Of a DNA stretch of 64,000 nucleotides, positions 10,651 through 20,378 are shown piece after piece (the first letter of the stretch is position 1; every line of letters begins with the position of its first letter). This DNA comes from Notolepis coatsorum (taxonomy: Eukaryota > Chordata > Actinopteri > Aulopiformes > Paralepididae), in contig OZ020591.1 of the NCBI GenBank assembly GCA_963971535.1, positions 19,981,790 through 20,045,789 of the forward strand, read 5' to 3'. Below the pieces are notes generated by a model. The model did not search any database, was not told the DNA's origin, and was given only the letters and a program-made list of their open reading frames with translations. The translations under genes and the position numbers were made by a program.

Positions 10651-10935
10651 AACATATGTAAAGATGTTTAACACTAAAATACATGTGAAGAGGGGTGAAC
10701 CTTAAAGGAACACATGTAAAGTTAAACACTTACAAAAAACATATGTAAAGGGAATGAACCTTTTAAAGGAACACGTATATAAAAAGAACAACCCTTAAGG
10801 AAACATATGTAAAGATGTTTAACACTAAAATACATGTGAAAAGGGGTGAACCTTAAAGGAACACATGTAAAGTTAAACACTTACAAAAAACATATGTAAA
10901 GGGAGATGAACCTTTAAAGGAACATGAAAAGATAA
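10651..10935. repeat. Tandem ~151-bp duplication in the U3 of LTR B
   Basis: The block from aacatatgtaaagatg to aacatatgtaaaggga is present twice, starting at 10651 and 10802, with very few differences. It lies 160-480 bp upstream of the putative start, where LTR enhancers usually sit. Confidence 0.85.
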
Positions 10936-11179
10936 ACCTTTTTAAAAACACAAGCTAAAACGCACCACACAACATGAACAGAGGGAACACAGCATTAATC
11001 ACAGTATTAATATTATTCAGCAAACCTAGGAGGTTCAGTAACTGGAGCTGCTGTGTTTGGCCACCAGAGGGCGGCAGAAAACGACTGTTCATATTGTTCA
11101 AGCATGATCCCTGGCTCGGACCATGACATAAGGAGGGAGGAAGCGCTCTCAGCTCGGGGTGTTCCTCCAAACTTAATAA

Positions 11180-12220
11180 TCAAAAGGCTGGTTGTCCCGT
11201 CATGTGGACGGTGGGAGTGGTCACTGTCGCCCAACTTAGAGGTTTTCTCCTGAGGGTTTTGTTACAGGAGACCTCCCACCCTCCTGTCTGTTCTGGATAC
11301 CATTTCACTTGATTTCTAGCTCTGGCCACAAAGTCTCCTAATTGGTACCATTTTGTACCGGGCTCTTTTGTGAGCGAGATGTGTGGAGGGTTTGTAGCCA
11401 GATCGTTGACCATTTTTGGCCATGAGACATCAACAACACTACTCACTCCATCAGAGTAGACATATGCACACGTTATCTTTTGGGGTCCCAATTTACTGAT
11501 CTTTTTATCAAAGTCTGGGTCAGGACCTGTTGTCCTGAATCTGATTGTTGCATGCAATTCATCTGGTTTATGAATATCGGCTGGGCCTTTAAGAGCTTCC
11601 TCTGCTACAGCTATTAGTTGTTTAGTGATAGACCTAGGTCCACTAGTGATTAAATCAAGTGACCACCAGTATCTTGGGTTCCCTTTTCCCTGCACAAGAT
11701 ACATTTCTGATCCCTCCTCGTGCTCAGCCCCATTTTCTTCCCATCTCACTACTGCCATGCCCTTTTGGCCTGGTATTAGGGCTAGTCCCAATGATGTCAG
11801 TGCGTCTCTTCCCAGGAGATTCACTGGACAGCACTGGTCCACTATTAGTGGGATGCAAACTGATTTTCTACTGATAGGGTCCAGTATAAGTACTGGCACA
11901 GTGAGTTGTTGTGGATTAACCTGGCCATTAGCCGATTTGACTAATATTTTTCTTCCTGTCTTTTCCGCCTCTGGTGGGCTTTTCCTGACTAGTGACGTGC
12001 ATGCTCCTGAATCACACAGAAACCGCACTTTTTCTCTGTTTACTAGGAGAGTGATGTAGGGCTTATGGTCTTTGCTTTTAAAGTCATATGATGCTAATAT
12101 CATGCCTACGTCTATATAGTCAGTGTTCTGGTAGGGGTCATGATTGGGTGTGTCAGGTTCAGAGTCCGAGTCCTCCGTCCAAACGACTTTTTCTTTTGGA
12201 GCGGGGACGCCTGGAATGAT
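11180..12220 (-). pseudogene. Retroviral-type aspartic protease and linker to pol
   Basis: The frame contains a retropepsin. The catalytic DSGA sits in a block reading VRFLCDSGACTSLV, and the flap and C-terminal part are suggested by VPVLILDP and VNLLGRDALTSLGL. About 170 residues of linker with hydrophilic and Trp-rich segments follow, as in teleost retrovirus-like polyproteins. It is in the same frame as the end of gag, separated by a TGA at 12266 and a TAA at 12221, and it ends in a TGA at 11180. The frame stays open for about 17 codons after that TGA and resembles the start of a reverse transcriptase before element B interrupts it. The protease would mature the Gag polyprotein in the budding particle. 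The protease call is firm; the exact viral lineage is not. Confidence 0.75.
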
Positions 12221-12260
12221 TTAAACTTTTTTAGGAGGGCAGTTTGGGGGGCAGTCTCGG

Positions 12261-12268
12261 CCTAGTCA
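12261..12268 (-). promoter_or_regulatory. gag stop in a readthrough-type context
   Basis: The gag frame ends TGA CTA GG and the protease lies in the same frame downstream. UGA followed by CUA is a known strong readthrough context, and some retroviruses join gag to pro-pol by stop-codon readthrough. A second stop (TAA, 12221-12223) lies 14 codons later and is probably a mutation. Confidence 0.4.
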
Positions 12269-13806
12269 TTCTTTGTCGTTTTCGTCGTAGTCCCCACTAT
12301 CTTGGGTGGGGCAGTCTCTGGCATAATGCCCTTTTCCTCCGCACTTGTAACATTTATCGTCTTTAATGCTCCGGCCTTTGTTCTGGCCTCTGCCTCTACC
12401 TTGGCCTCTGCCTCCCCTTCTATTCTGGCCTTGACCCCTGCCCCTACCACCGTAATTGTTAGGGCCTTGATAAAAGACTTCCATACCTCCCGCATCATCT
12501 TGGTAGAATACTTTGGCGACTTTTTGTTTTTTCTTTGCCTCTACTTTGGTGGCATGCCTAGCATAATTTAGTGCTTCTGTCAGTGTGCCTGTTTTCCAGT
12601 GTATCCAATTTGTCTTAAGCCACTCCCTAAGGGGGGCTAGTAGACCCTCAATAAAGGCCATTTTTAGCTGTTGTTGGTAAGTACCGTTGTCAATATTCTC
12701 ATGTGGGATACCACTGTGTTGTCTGAAAATAACTCGTCTGCTAACTCGTCAGGTTTTTGTTGTGTGGCATGTATTCTGCCATAGTCAGCTCTCATTCTGA
12801 ACTTGGTTCGTATGCGCACATACAATGCCCCCAGTTGGGTTCCCAGGTCTGGGTCCCCTGGTGGCAGGATAGTCCTATCCGCCCCTCGTACCCCTGTATA
12901 ATCCTCTTGTATTTTATACCATCTACTTCTGAACACGGCCATCAATACTCTAAGCATTTCCACACCATCCAGTCGGTAGGACAATCTCAGCCCCTCCAAC
13001 TGGTCGATGAACTCGTCAGGCCCTGCTCCAGGTTTTGGTAAGCCCTTGACATGTTCTAAAATGTCAGAGTGGCCCCAGGGTCTGTGTACTTCAGTGTGTC
13101 TTGCATTATCATCGTCGATTCCGAAATGGGGATTTGGAACTTGGATCATAGGATATTGATCCACTATCTCAGGGTTGTATGGGGGAGGGTGTACACTACC
13201 TGTATGTCCTTTCGGCAGTGTGGGGTATAACTTCTCTTCTCGTGCGTATAGGTGTAGTGATGCCATCTGTCTGGTAACAGCTCCGTCTTTCTCTGCATCT
13301 ATTCCTGCTTTGCATGCTTTCTCTTGTTGTTTCTTAGTCTCCTTGTCTATTCTCCTATCCTCAGCTATCCTGGCTACCCTGGCCTCTTCTACTGCTGCTT
13401 CTGCCCGTCTGTCCATTTCCGCTGCTATCAGTCTATTCATTTCGCCTGCTAAAAGGGAAGAATGGACGACAACTTCTTCTTCCTCTTTTTGTGCTAGAGC
13501 AACTATCCCCGTACCTCTCTTCTCTTCCTTCTTTGTTTTAGCTGCGTCTGCACGTTTCTTCGCCTCATCTAACCATCTTTGTGCGAAATTTTTTTGCTCT
13601 GTATACTTGGTCTGTCCTTTAGTTGAGGTAGTTGTTATGATTTTCATATTTAGCTCATCCAAAACTTTTTTGCAACTATCTGTTTTGCATTTGCCGTCGA
13701 AATCATGTTACTTTTTCCACTCATTTACGTGTTTCATATTTTCTGGATCTTTTTGAAACATGTACCTTTCGTCTCCTGTGAGAACTTGACTCTGTGATTT
13801 TCCCAT
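12266..13806 (-). pseudogene. Retroviral-type gag (matrix, capsid, nucleocapsid), broken
   Basis: The start at 13806 gives MGKSQSQVL, with a glycine at position 2 as in myristoylated matrix proteins. An in-frame TAA follows about 33 codons later (near 13708). The frame then runs through a charged, coiled-coil-like region and a capsid part recognisable by YPMIQVPNPHFG, VHRPWGHSD and LPKPGAGPDEFIDQL, the layout of the Gag p30 family. A frameshift near 12725-12740 separates this from the last part, which has an Arg/Gly-rich stretch and one CCHC knuckle (CYKCGGKGHYARDC). The frame closes in TGA followed by CTAGG. Capsid and nucleocapsid would have formed the particle and bound RNA; the lesions prevent that. 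Confidence 0.8.
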
Positions 13807-15314
13807 GGTTGCTATTTATTCATGTATATTTTCAGAGATAACTTTTTCCAGTTGACAAACCCAAGTAGAAACCTTATGAATGACTCCTGTGGTCGATTGG
13901 AACTGCAGAAAGACAAGCTTCTACAGACCTCCATTCGGAGGAACTGTGGTCTTCCACCTGGTGTTTAAATTCACACAGTATTCCAATCTTTTAATTCATA
14001 AGATTAATTCCTTTAGACAACTTTTATTATCTCTTAGAATATACCATATACTCACATTCATACCTGTGTACACAATAATATTCACAAACACGAATATTCC
14101 CAGAAATGTTTTTGTTGTAACCTTAGTGCCCTTTTACGGAAAGAGGCTACCAATGTGTCTATTCAGTGAAATATTTTAGATCTATCTTACCTCTGTGTTT
14201 GCTGTTGCTTTTGAGGACCGGCCACGTATAAGTACGGGTTTCGATTCCACCCGTTGTGGACCAGAGCCACGTATATAGCCGTGGCAAGTTGTTATTGTTT
14301 TATTCCATATTAATAACCGTATCAACATCCCCCATCGACTCTGCAGATCTACCCGCCTCTGTGAAATCGCGACCATGCAATACCGGCCAGATCCTCTTAG
14401 GGGCGCCATCGCTCCACTGCAGTATCATTGTGGGCGAGTGGATTTATTTTTATTTTTTTCCAATGGAGGATCACATTACCCTGATCCAGAATGAACATTA
14501 TGCACCGTGTAGTACGTTTCGAATAGCAGATTTCAGCCTGGAATAATGGGATTTATGATCGGCCAATGGACATATCGATCTACCAGATGCCGATCGATAA
14601 GGGCGAAATGCTGCCGGCTATCACATGGGCTGACGGTAAGACATTATTAACCTAAATTATAGCCAGATTGGAGCTTGTTGTGAAACGCAAGCAATCGATC
14701 AGTGAATGTGGCTACTTGCACGGACACTCTATTGGTAATCAATAATACTAATCGGCGTCCCCCGCTGCCCCCATTTCATCCATAGATGCTCTGGAATAGT
14801 CCGGATGATAAGCAGTTTGTTTTATTTCATTCGAATATATACAACAGAAATGCCGTTTAATATAACATTAGTAGCCTTTAGCCTCATAACTAGCTTCACA
14901 GAAAATATATGAGACAAAAAGTGCGATAAACCTTATATTCACGGCGCTATAAAATGACAACCAACCGATGGATTTTTTTTTCTTTAAGCCATTATGAAGG
15001 GACGGTTTATGCACTCAAGTGACAATGAGAATGGACAGATAGCAATACTATAAAGTATAGATATAGCTGTACAAAGTCACATCGGTTTGTTGACAAACCT
15101 TGGTCCTCCAGCACCATATTAGACGGCGCCGGCCGGTCCTCAAAGTGGTCGGATCCTGTCAATCTCTCATCCAGGGGAGAGGGGCAATTTCTATCCGCCG
15201 GCCGGACGACAAATTCACATCTCCAGTCTTTGTGCAGAGCCGTCTAGGGCTTCTGGCTGTTGACAGACTGCGGCGTGGCTGGATCTCTCCACTGGGTGGT
15301 CAATATTCTTGGGA
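13807..15314 (-). other. Long leader between primer site and gag
   Basis: About 1.5 kb without a long frame lies between the tRNA-Tyr-type primer site and the gag start. A 14-base inverted repeat (TTTGAGGACCGGCC at 14211 and its complement near 15130-15143) encloses much of it. This could be leader secondary structure or the ends of an inserted element; no target duplication is seen. Confidence 0.4.
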
Positions 15315-15331
15315 TCCGGCTCGAAGGACCA
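15315..15331 (-). promoter_or_regulatory. Primer binding site complementary to tRNA-Tyr
   Basis: On the minus strand TGGTCCTTCGAGCCGGA lies five bases after the LTR end. Its complement equals the 3' end of eukaryotic tRNA-Tyr(GUA) including CCA, as I recall that gene. The same 17 bases follow the 5' LTR of the BEL/Pao element at 27785. Confidence 0.75.
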
Positions 15332-15336
15332 AATTA

Positions 15337-15822
15337 TGTTAAAGATTTTACCGTGCCTCAAACAAGCACAAACCAAAAGTTAAGAGACAACACAGACAAC
15401 AGGTTTTCTATTACAGGCTGCAGCAGGGAATGTCTCAGTAGAGGACACTGAAAACCATTTCCCTGCACCAGAGCTTTTATTAAGGAAATGCAGAGCAAGG
15501 ATTGTATCGTAGACATGTGACTAAAAGCGCGCCAATAGACAATATGGTCGTGCTGATAGCAGATAATAGGATGTGCCGTTGCTGACTCTATAGAAAAGCT
15601 AGTGTGCAACTAGTATCTGTGTTAACAGCTTAGCAAGAAATGGCTTGGGTTCCAGGAAAGAGGAACCTTCAGTTTAAAGTTATGCTGACTTGTAGAAATA
15701 GTAACACAGAGTGAGTTCTCTTGAACTCACCAGACAATACTATCAGACATTGCAGATAACACATTAAAAGATTTACACAGAATAAGACTTTATACATAAA
15801 GATATATTGAATATCTTTAACA
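15337..15822 (-). repeat. 5' LTR of the retrovirus-like provirus
   Basis: On the minus strand the 486-bp unit begins TGTTAAAGATATTC and ends ATCTTTAACA, so it has the TG...CA ends and a 10-bp terminal inverted repeat expected of an LTR. The tRNA-Tyr-type primer site follows directly. Confidence 0.75.
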
Positions 15823-15824
15823 AT

Positions 15825-16006
15825 GGTGTATATAGAACAGTGATGGTAGGGTCTGGTAGATACATGGTGTATATAAAGCAGTGATGGTAGGGCCTGGTAG
15901 ATACATGGTGTATATAGAGCAGTGATGGTAGGGTCTGGTAGATAACACACCATGGTGTATATAGAGCAGTGACGGTAGGGTCTGGTAGATAACACACCAT
16001 GGTGTA
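15825..16006. repeat. Minisatellite, four units of ~40-60 bp
   Basis: The unit ggtgtatatagagcagtgat plus ggtagggtctggtagata recurs four times. The last two units carry an extra acacacc. The sequence directly adjoins the provirus LTR. Confidence 0.9.
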
Positions 16007-16171
16007 AACCACCCGAAAAAGAGAAAGATCAGGGCTGCATTCGACCGTGGAACTACATTCCAGGGAACATAGTTAAATGCACAGCTCCTACAGGGACTGG
16101 ATCTTAGCAGCACACTGATCGGAACCAGGACAGTTTCAGTAAGATACAGTGCATCCGGAAAGTATTCATAC

Positions 16172-16848
16172 TAGGGATGTCCGATATTATTGGCCTACCG
16201 ATATTATCGGCCGATATCGGCATTCAAATGTGATATCGGAAAATATCGGTATCGGTTTAAAAAAAAATAAAAAAATAAGCTAGCTTATAATGGTAGTGTC
16301 TGGTTAGGTGCGAGGGATAGTGGAGGTACTTCTCAAGGTGGGGTCCGGGAGGGGGGGGTTCGAGCTGAGCATATGTGTGTAGGTTTTTTTTTTTAGATAA
16401 CAGGTATTATGGGTATATCTTATATAAAACAACTAACCAAAAGGTGATCTCATTGGATGTGCCCTGACAATTAATGCTTGTATATCTTATCGTGTGTTGT
16501 CATGTTTGTTTATATGTTTGTTTAAAAAATAATACAAAAAAAAAATACAAAAAAAAAAAAAAAAAAATACAAAAAAAATTACATTTCTATAACCTTTATT
16601 TACCCAGGCAAGCAAGTAAGAACAAATTCTGATTTTATTTATTGTCAAAAGTATGCATAATGTTGTGTTAATTCCACAACAAGAGATATGTAATGTTAAT
16701 TACCTGAAATTATTCCATTTTTGGGGGGGGGGGTAACCCTGCATATATCGGTATCGGTTGATATCGGTTGATATCGGTATCGGAAATTAAGAGTTGGACA
16801 ATATCGGTATATCGGTATCGGTAAAAAAGCCAATATCGAGCATCCCTA
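16172..16848. mobile_element. Short hAT element (TAGGGATGTCC ends)
   Basis: The ends are TAGGGATGTCCGAT and ATCGAGCATCCCTA, with a perfect 8-bp duplication attcatac at 16164-16171 and 16849-16856. The subterminal regions are full of 'atatcggtatcgg' repeats. The 677 bp have no frame, so it is non-autonomous. A short stretch (acctttatttacccaggcaa, 16590-16610) resembles a widespread fish repeat. Confidence 0.95.
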
Positions 16849-17343
16849 ATTCATACCCCTTTATTTTTTCCACATTTTGTTATGTTACAGCCCAGTAGCG
16901 GCTCGTGGATGCTTCGCCACTAGGGGCGCTATACCAAACATTTTGCAAACATGTACAGTACCACGCAACCGACTCATGCCAAGACGTGAGCGATTCGACT
17001 CACGCTCACGGCAATGAATCGGCTCTTATGAACGAGTCGCTCAGCTGTTACTACAACAACACACAACCAGTCAAATAAAGTATAGTCTAATTCACAACTT
17101 GAAACACAATATATAAATAGAAAAGTTAGAAACAAAACTCGCTCCGTCTCCAAACACACGTAGATCTCTCCCTCTCTCCTTCTCTCTCTCACACACAGCG
17201 CGACGTGGAATCGATTCGTTACACAATCAGACCTATTATATACCAAGAATAACTTCAGTATGAGTACAGGGCTGTACACATATTTTGCATATTGTTAAAC
17301 GAGCCAAGGCTAGCTATTAAACTATCGATATGAATCGAAAATC

Positions 17344-17476
17344 TGGGACCCTGATGTAAACAAGACAAACGTCTTTCTCTGGTCTGCATCCACTTAACAA
17401 TTGTGTGTATTGAGCCGTACTGTATTGTACCCATTCTGCAATCTGTTAATAAAGTTCTCATTCATTCATTCATTCA
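17344..17476 (+). repeat. LINE 3' end, tail of ATTC repeats, copy 6
   Basis: The 3' block (gggaccctgatgtaaacaag to tctgcaatctgttaataaag) is the same as in other copies, but the tail is attcattc rather than tcaatcaa, suggesting a sister subfamily. Confidence 0.8.
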
Positions 17477-17527
17477 AACATAGACGATATTGAACAAGCC
17501 ATAATCCACGTATTTTCAATCCAAAAT

Positions 17528-17596
<69 letters not shown>
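17528..17596. repeat. (AG)n microsatellite
   Basis: About 34 uninterrupted GA units. Confidence 0.98.
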
Positions 17597-17598
<2 letters not shown>

Positions 17599-18553
17599 CA
17601 CTGTTTAGTTGACACGTCCAGGGCAGGAGGGCTTGCCTTGATAAAGTGTATAATCCACTATTGATGTATTCCAGACCACTGTCCACTGTGTCCAGACTGC
17701 ATCCGCCATATAGCTTGTTAGCCAAGTGTTAGCTTGTTAGCAGTTAGCTAGCACCACACAACACAAGTACTTCATTCCTTTGTCCATTTCCGCTCGAACA
17801 GACTGCAAACTACCTGGCGTTCTATCGCCATGCTCTAAGACAAACTCTAACCTTAACCAACTTTGAAAGAGTGCCTAAGCTTAACAGTCTAAAGAACTTG
17901 CAGTCACGGCACGCTCTAAGACAAACAGCTGCATCTCACAACAACACAACTATCTCTACCACCAACGGACCAACCTAGGAATAAGCTAGAATTGGAACAT
18001 TAGAAATTGGATTCGGCCAATCAGAGATCGTCTCTGTGAAATTCTGCTACGGAAAAAAATACTGGCGTCGGCCAATCAGAGAGCGTCTCCGCGAAATGCG
18101 GCTACAGAAATTCTTGACGCTACTGGCTAGACCGCTTCAAATCGCGCCCGGATTCCAACATAATAGTCATATTTCAACGCACAACGCGTTATGCACTGAT
18201 TGGCTGTGACGGATACAGCGATCAAACTGTGGCGCGCACTCAGAGCGCTATCGCGTCTAGCCCGGGCCGAGAAATACGAAAAAATTAAAAAAATTAAAAA
18301 AAACGTGAGTCACTTCCTGCTCAGGAAAACTAGTGTTTTTTTATTTTAGATAATAACGTTATATTGTGCATTGGAAATACAAACATACTTAAAATTAGTA
18401 AATATTATTCATTTTAAACATGTTTATATTATTTATAGGGCTATAAAACAAAAAACTAAAAAGTTTTATTTTCTTCTTCTCTGATTTAACAGCAGGTGGG
18501 GCGGCGCCCGTGCGCCCCTAGTGGCAGAGCCGCCACTGTTACAGCCTTATTCC

Positions 18554-18771
18554 TATATCGCCTGGCCTTCCCTGACTCACTTTGACTCTTGCCGTACTTG
18601 TTGACGTGTTGTTCTGTTTTTCCTTTTGTCTATCCGTTGATTTTTTTATTTATTTTTTTATTTGTTTTTGTTTATTTTATACTTTTCTTTGTTCTTAGCT
18701 TAGCTATGTGAAGCACTTTGGTTGACAAGCGTCATGTTTAAACGTGCTATATAAATACATTTGATTGATTG
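18554..18771 (+). repeat. LINE 3' end with TTGA tail
   Basis: The segment ends in gaagcactttggttgac, tgctatataaatac and a tail of ttga units, as in fish L2/CR1-type 3' ends. It is flanked by attcc at 18549-18553 and 18772-18776 and interrupts the Tc1 element. Confidence 0.7.
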
Positions 18772-18919
18772 ATTCCAAAATGGATTAAATATTTGTCTAT
18801 CTCAAAATTCTACACACAATACCCAATAATGACAAAGTGAAAAAGGTTTTTTAGAATTTTTTGCACATTTATAACAAATGTGTAAAGAATAAACATATAA
18901 GTACATAAGTATTCACACC

Positions 18920-19328
18920 CTTTACTCAATACTTTGTTGAAGCACCTTTGGCAGCAATTACAGCCTCAAGTCTTCTTGAGTATGATGCTACAAGTTTGGC
19001 ACACCTATTTTTGGGCAGTTTCTCCCATTCTTCTTTGCAGATTATCTCAAGCTCCATCAGGTTGGATGGGAGTGTCGGTGCACAGCCATTTTCAGATCTT
19101 TCCAGAGATGTTCAATCGGGTTCAAGTCTGGGCTCTGGCTGGGACACTCAAGGACATTCACAGACGTGTCCCGAAGCCACTCCTTTGTTATCCTGGCTGT
19201 GTGCTAGGGTCGTTCTCCTGTTGGAAGGTGAACCTTCGCCCCAGTCTGAGGTCCAGAGCACTCTGGAAGAGGTTTTCGTCAAGGATCTCTCTGTACATTG
19301 CTGCATTAATATTTCCTTTGATCACATC
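18920..19328 (-). pseudogene. Tc1 transposase, C-terminal remnant
   Basis: On the minus strand, pieces of a Tc1 transposase are readable: ALDLRLGRRFTFQQENDP, the region around the second catalytic aspartate, and near the end the family-typical C-terminus with A-A-K-G-A. Stops and frame changes occur throughout, and the upstream DNA-binding half is missing. This identification rests on the close resemblance to the abundant fish Tc1 family. Confidence 0.75.
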
Positions 19329-20378
19329 ACACAGATTCACATTGATCGCCTAGAAATTCCGTCGCCTAAGCGTATTTGACCATCGAAACGTGCATAGACA
19401 TATACACTGGTAATCGCGATGGTGATGCAATCACTTGGAATTCTTCTTCTTAGAATACCTTCTGGCTAAGGTAAGGTACATTCTATGTGTATTTTACCGA
19501 ATCTGAAACGTGTTTTTTTTAACGATCACAGTTCTGTGTTTCACCGGACGAAAAACATGCTCAGCAAATGCGACCATAGTTTTTAGTTAAAACGCCCCCC
19601 CCCCCCCCCCCCTTGATGATTTTGTGATGATACATATATACATGTCATATACCTTTGATTTGGGAGTATTCAGGGTTTTAGGGGATCAGCCAGAACGGTT
19701 GAGGCTTATTGCACATAATGCGTTTTATCTCGCAATCTATGAAAAAATACTATTATCTTGGAAATGCGCAATGTTTAGCGTGTAATAAACTACAAACTAC
19801 AGCGTGTGGAAACAAACTATTATTCCCATGCTGGACTACAAGTAATGTTTGTCAAAATGAGCCACACCGTGTCTCTACAGCTATAATACAGAACACACAC
19901 ACAGCTTCGCAAACATAGTGCAACAACCACGGAAACGACTAGAAGGCTGGCATTCTAAGGGTAACAATAACCGAATTGCGTGGCACTCAAAGTGTTAAAA
20001 ATATAATACATAATAAATATATACATGATCATGCAACGTAAAAGAAATTGGAACGGTTTGGGAGAGGGAGGGGTTTTAGGTTGTGTGTTCCAAAACATTT
20101 TACCTAGTTATTTCAAGTTTAAAGCTCAATATATCAAAACGTGGCACTTTACAGTGAACACTGAACAGGAGGTCTATTTGTATTAAAAACAATAGATTGT
20201 TTTAAATGTGTGGAAGAGCAAAGAATTTTCTAATTATATTTTCGTTACCCTTTTTTGAGTTGATCTAAATGTTACTGATTGTGTTAAATGAGCATATGAT
20301 ATCGTCTCATATCGACAGTGTTGGGAAAGTTCACTTTCTACATGAACTAGTTCAGTTCACAGTTCACAAATTTTAAAA
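19329..20378. other. Unassigned; decayed element ends
   Basis: No gene is seen. 19995-19998 is a TTAA preceded by gtggcactcaaagtg, resembling a piggyBac right end whose left end is missing. At 20322 cagtgttgggaaagttcac resembles a hAT left end cut by the LTR at 20379. A poly-C run lies at 19594-19612. Confidence 0.35.

Larger units (their letters stand above)
8276..11128 (-). mobile_element. Gag-only self-priming LTR element B (3' truncated)
   Basis: Read on the minus strand it consists of a 971-bp 5' LTR (11128 to 10158), one base, a primer-like motif overlapping the ATG, and one long ORF of Ala/Ser/Thr/Pro repeats. The LTR starts TGTCATGGTCC and ends in CA. No protease, reverse transcriptase or integrase is present. 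The 3' LTR is missing; the element is cut near 8276, just beyond a LINE tail. It is inserted into the endogenous retrovirus-like provirus at 11129. Its LTR start, ORF position and ORF character match element A at 36372-39379. Confidence 0.7.
10158..11128 (-). repeat. 5' LTR of element B
   Basis: The left boundary (minus strand) is TGTCATGGTCCGAGCC at 11128, where retroviral pol coding sequence breaks off. The right boundary is TCTCA at 10158, one base before the primer-like motif. The start resembles the LTR start of element A (TGTCACGATCC). It contains a tandem 151-bp duplication, a TATA-like box and a probable transcription start. Confidence 0.7.
11129..15822 (-). mobile_element. Endogenous retrovirus-like provirus, 5' half only
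   Basis: On the minus strand the order is LTR (15822-15337), tRNA-Tyr-type primer site, a leader of about 1.5 kb, gag, protease and the first residues of pol. Coding sequence then breaks off at 11129, where LTR element B begins. No polymerase, integrase, env or 3' LTR was found further left, so the 3' half has been lost. Gag has a premature stop and a frameshift, so the copy is inactive. Confidence 0.75.
16893..18538. mobile_element. hAT element (CAGTRGCGGCT ends)
   Basis: The ends are CAGTAGCGGCTCGTGG and AGAGCCGCCACTG, flanked by the perfect duplication ttacagcc at 16885-16892 and 18539-18546. The interior holds no transposase; it contains a LINE tail (17344) and an (AG)n tract (17528). 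Subterminal motifs agggg-cgc near both ends are complementary. Confidence 0.95.
16147..19328 (-). mobile_element. Tc1-like transposon, interrupted three times
   Basis: The left end cagtgcatccggaaagtatt after a TA is the end of a common teleost Tc1-like family. The element resumes after each insertion: at 16857 (cctttattttttccacattt), at 18547 and at 18772 (ccaaaatggattaaat). It ends inside the transposase at about 19328. The insertions are hAT 16172-16848, hAT 16893-18538 and a LINE tail 18554-18771. The three insertions and the missing right end make it inactive. Confidence 0.85.

Noticed and set aside
14215-14290. tRNA-like T-arm (gggtttcgattccaccc)
   Set aside because: The loop is too long and no A box or cloverleaf can be formed around it; it lies in the provirus leader.
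18934-19379. Two plus-strand frames of about 140 residues
   Set aside because: They lie antisense to a Tc1 transposase remnant and show no domain of their own.
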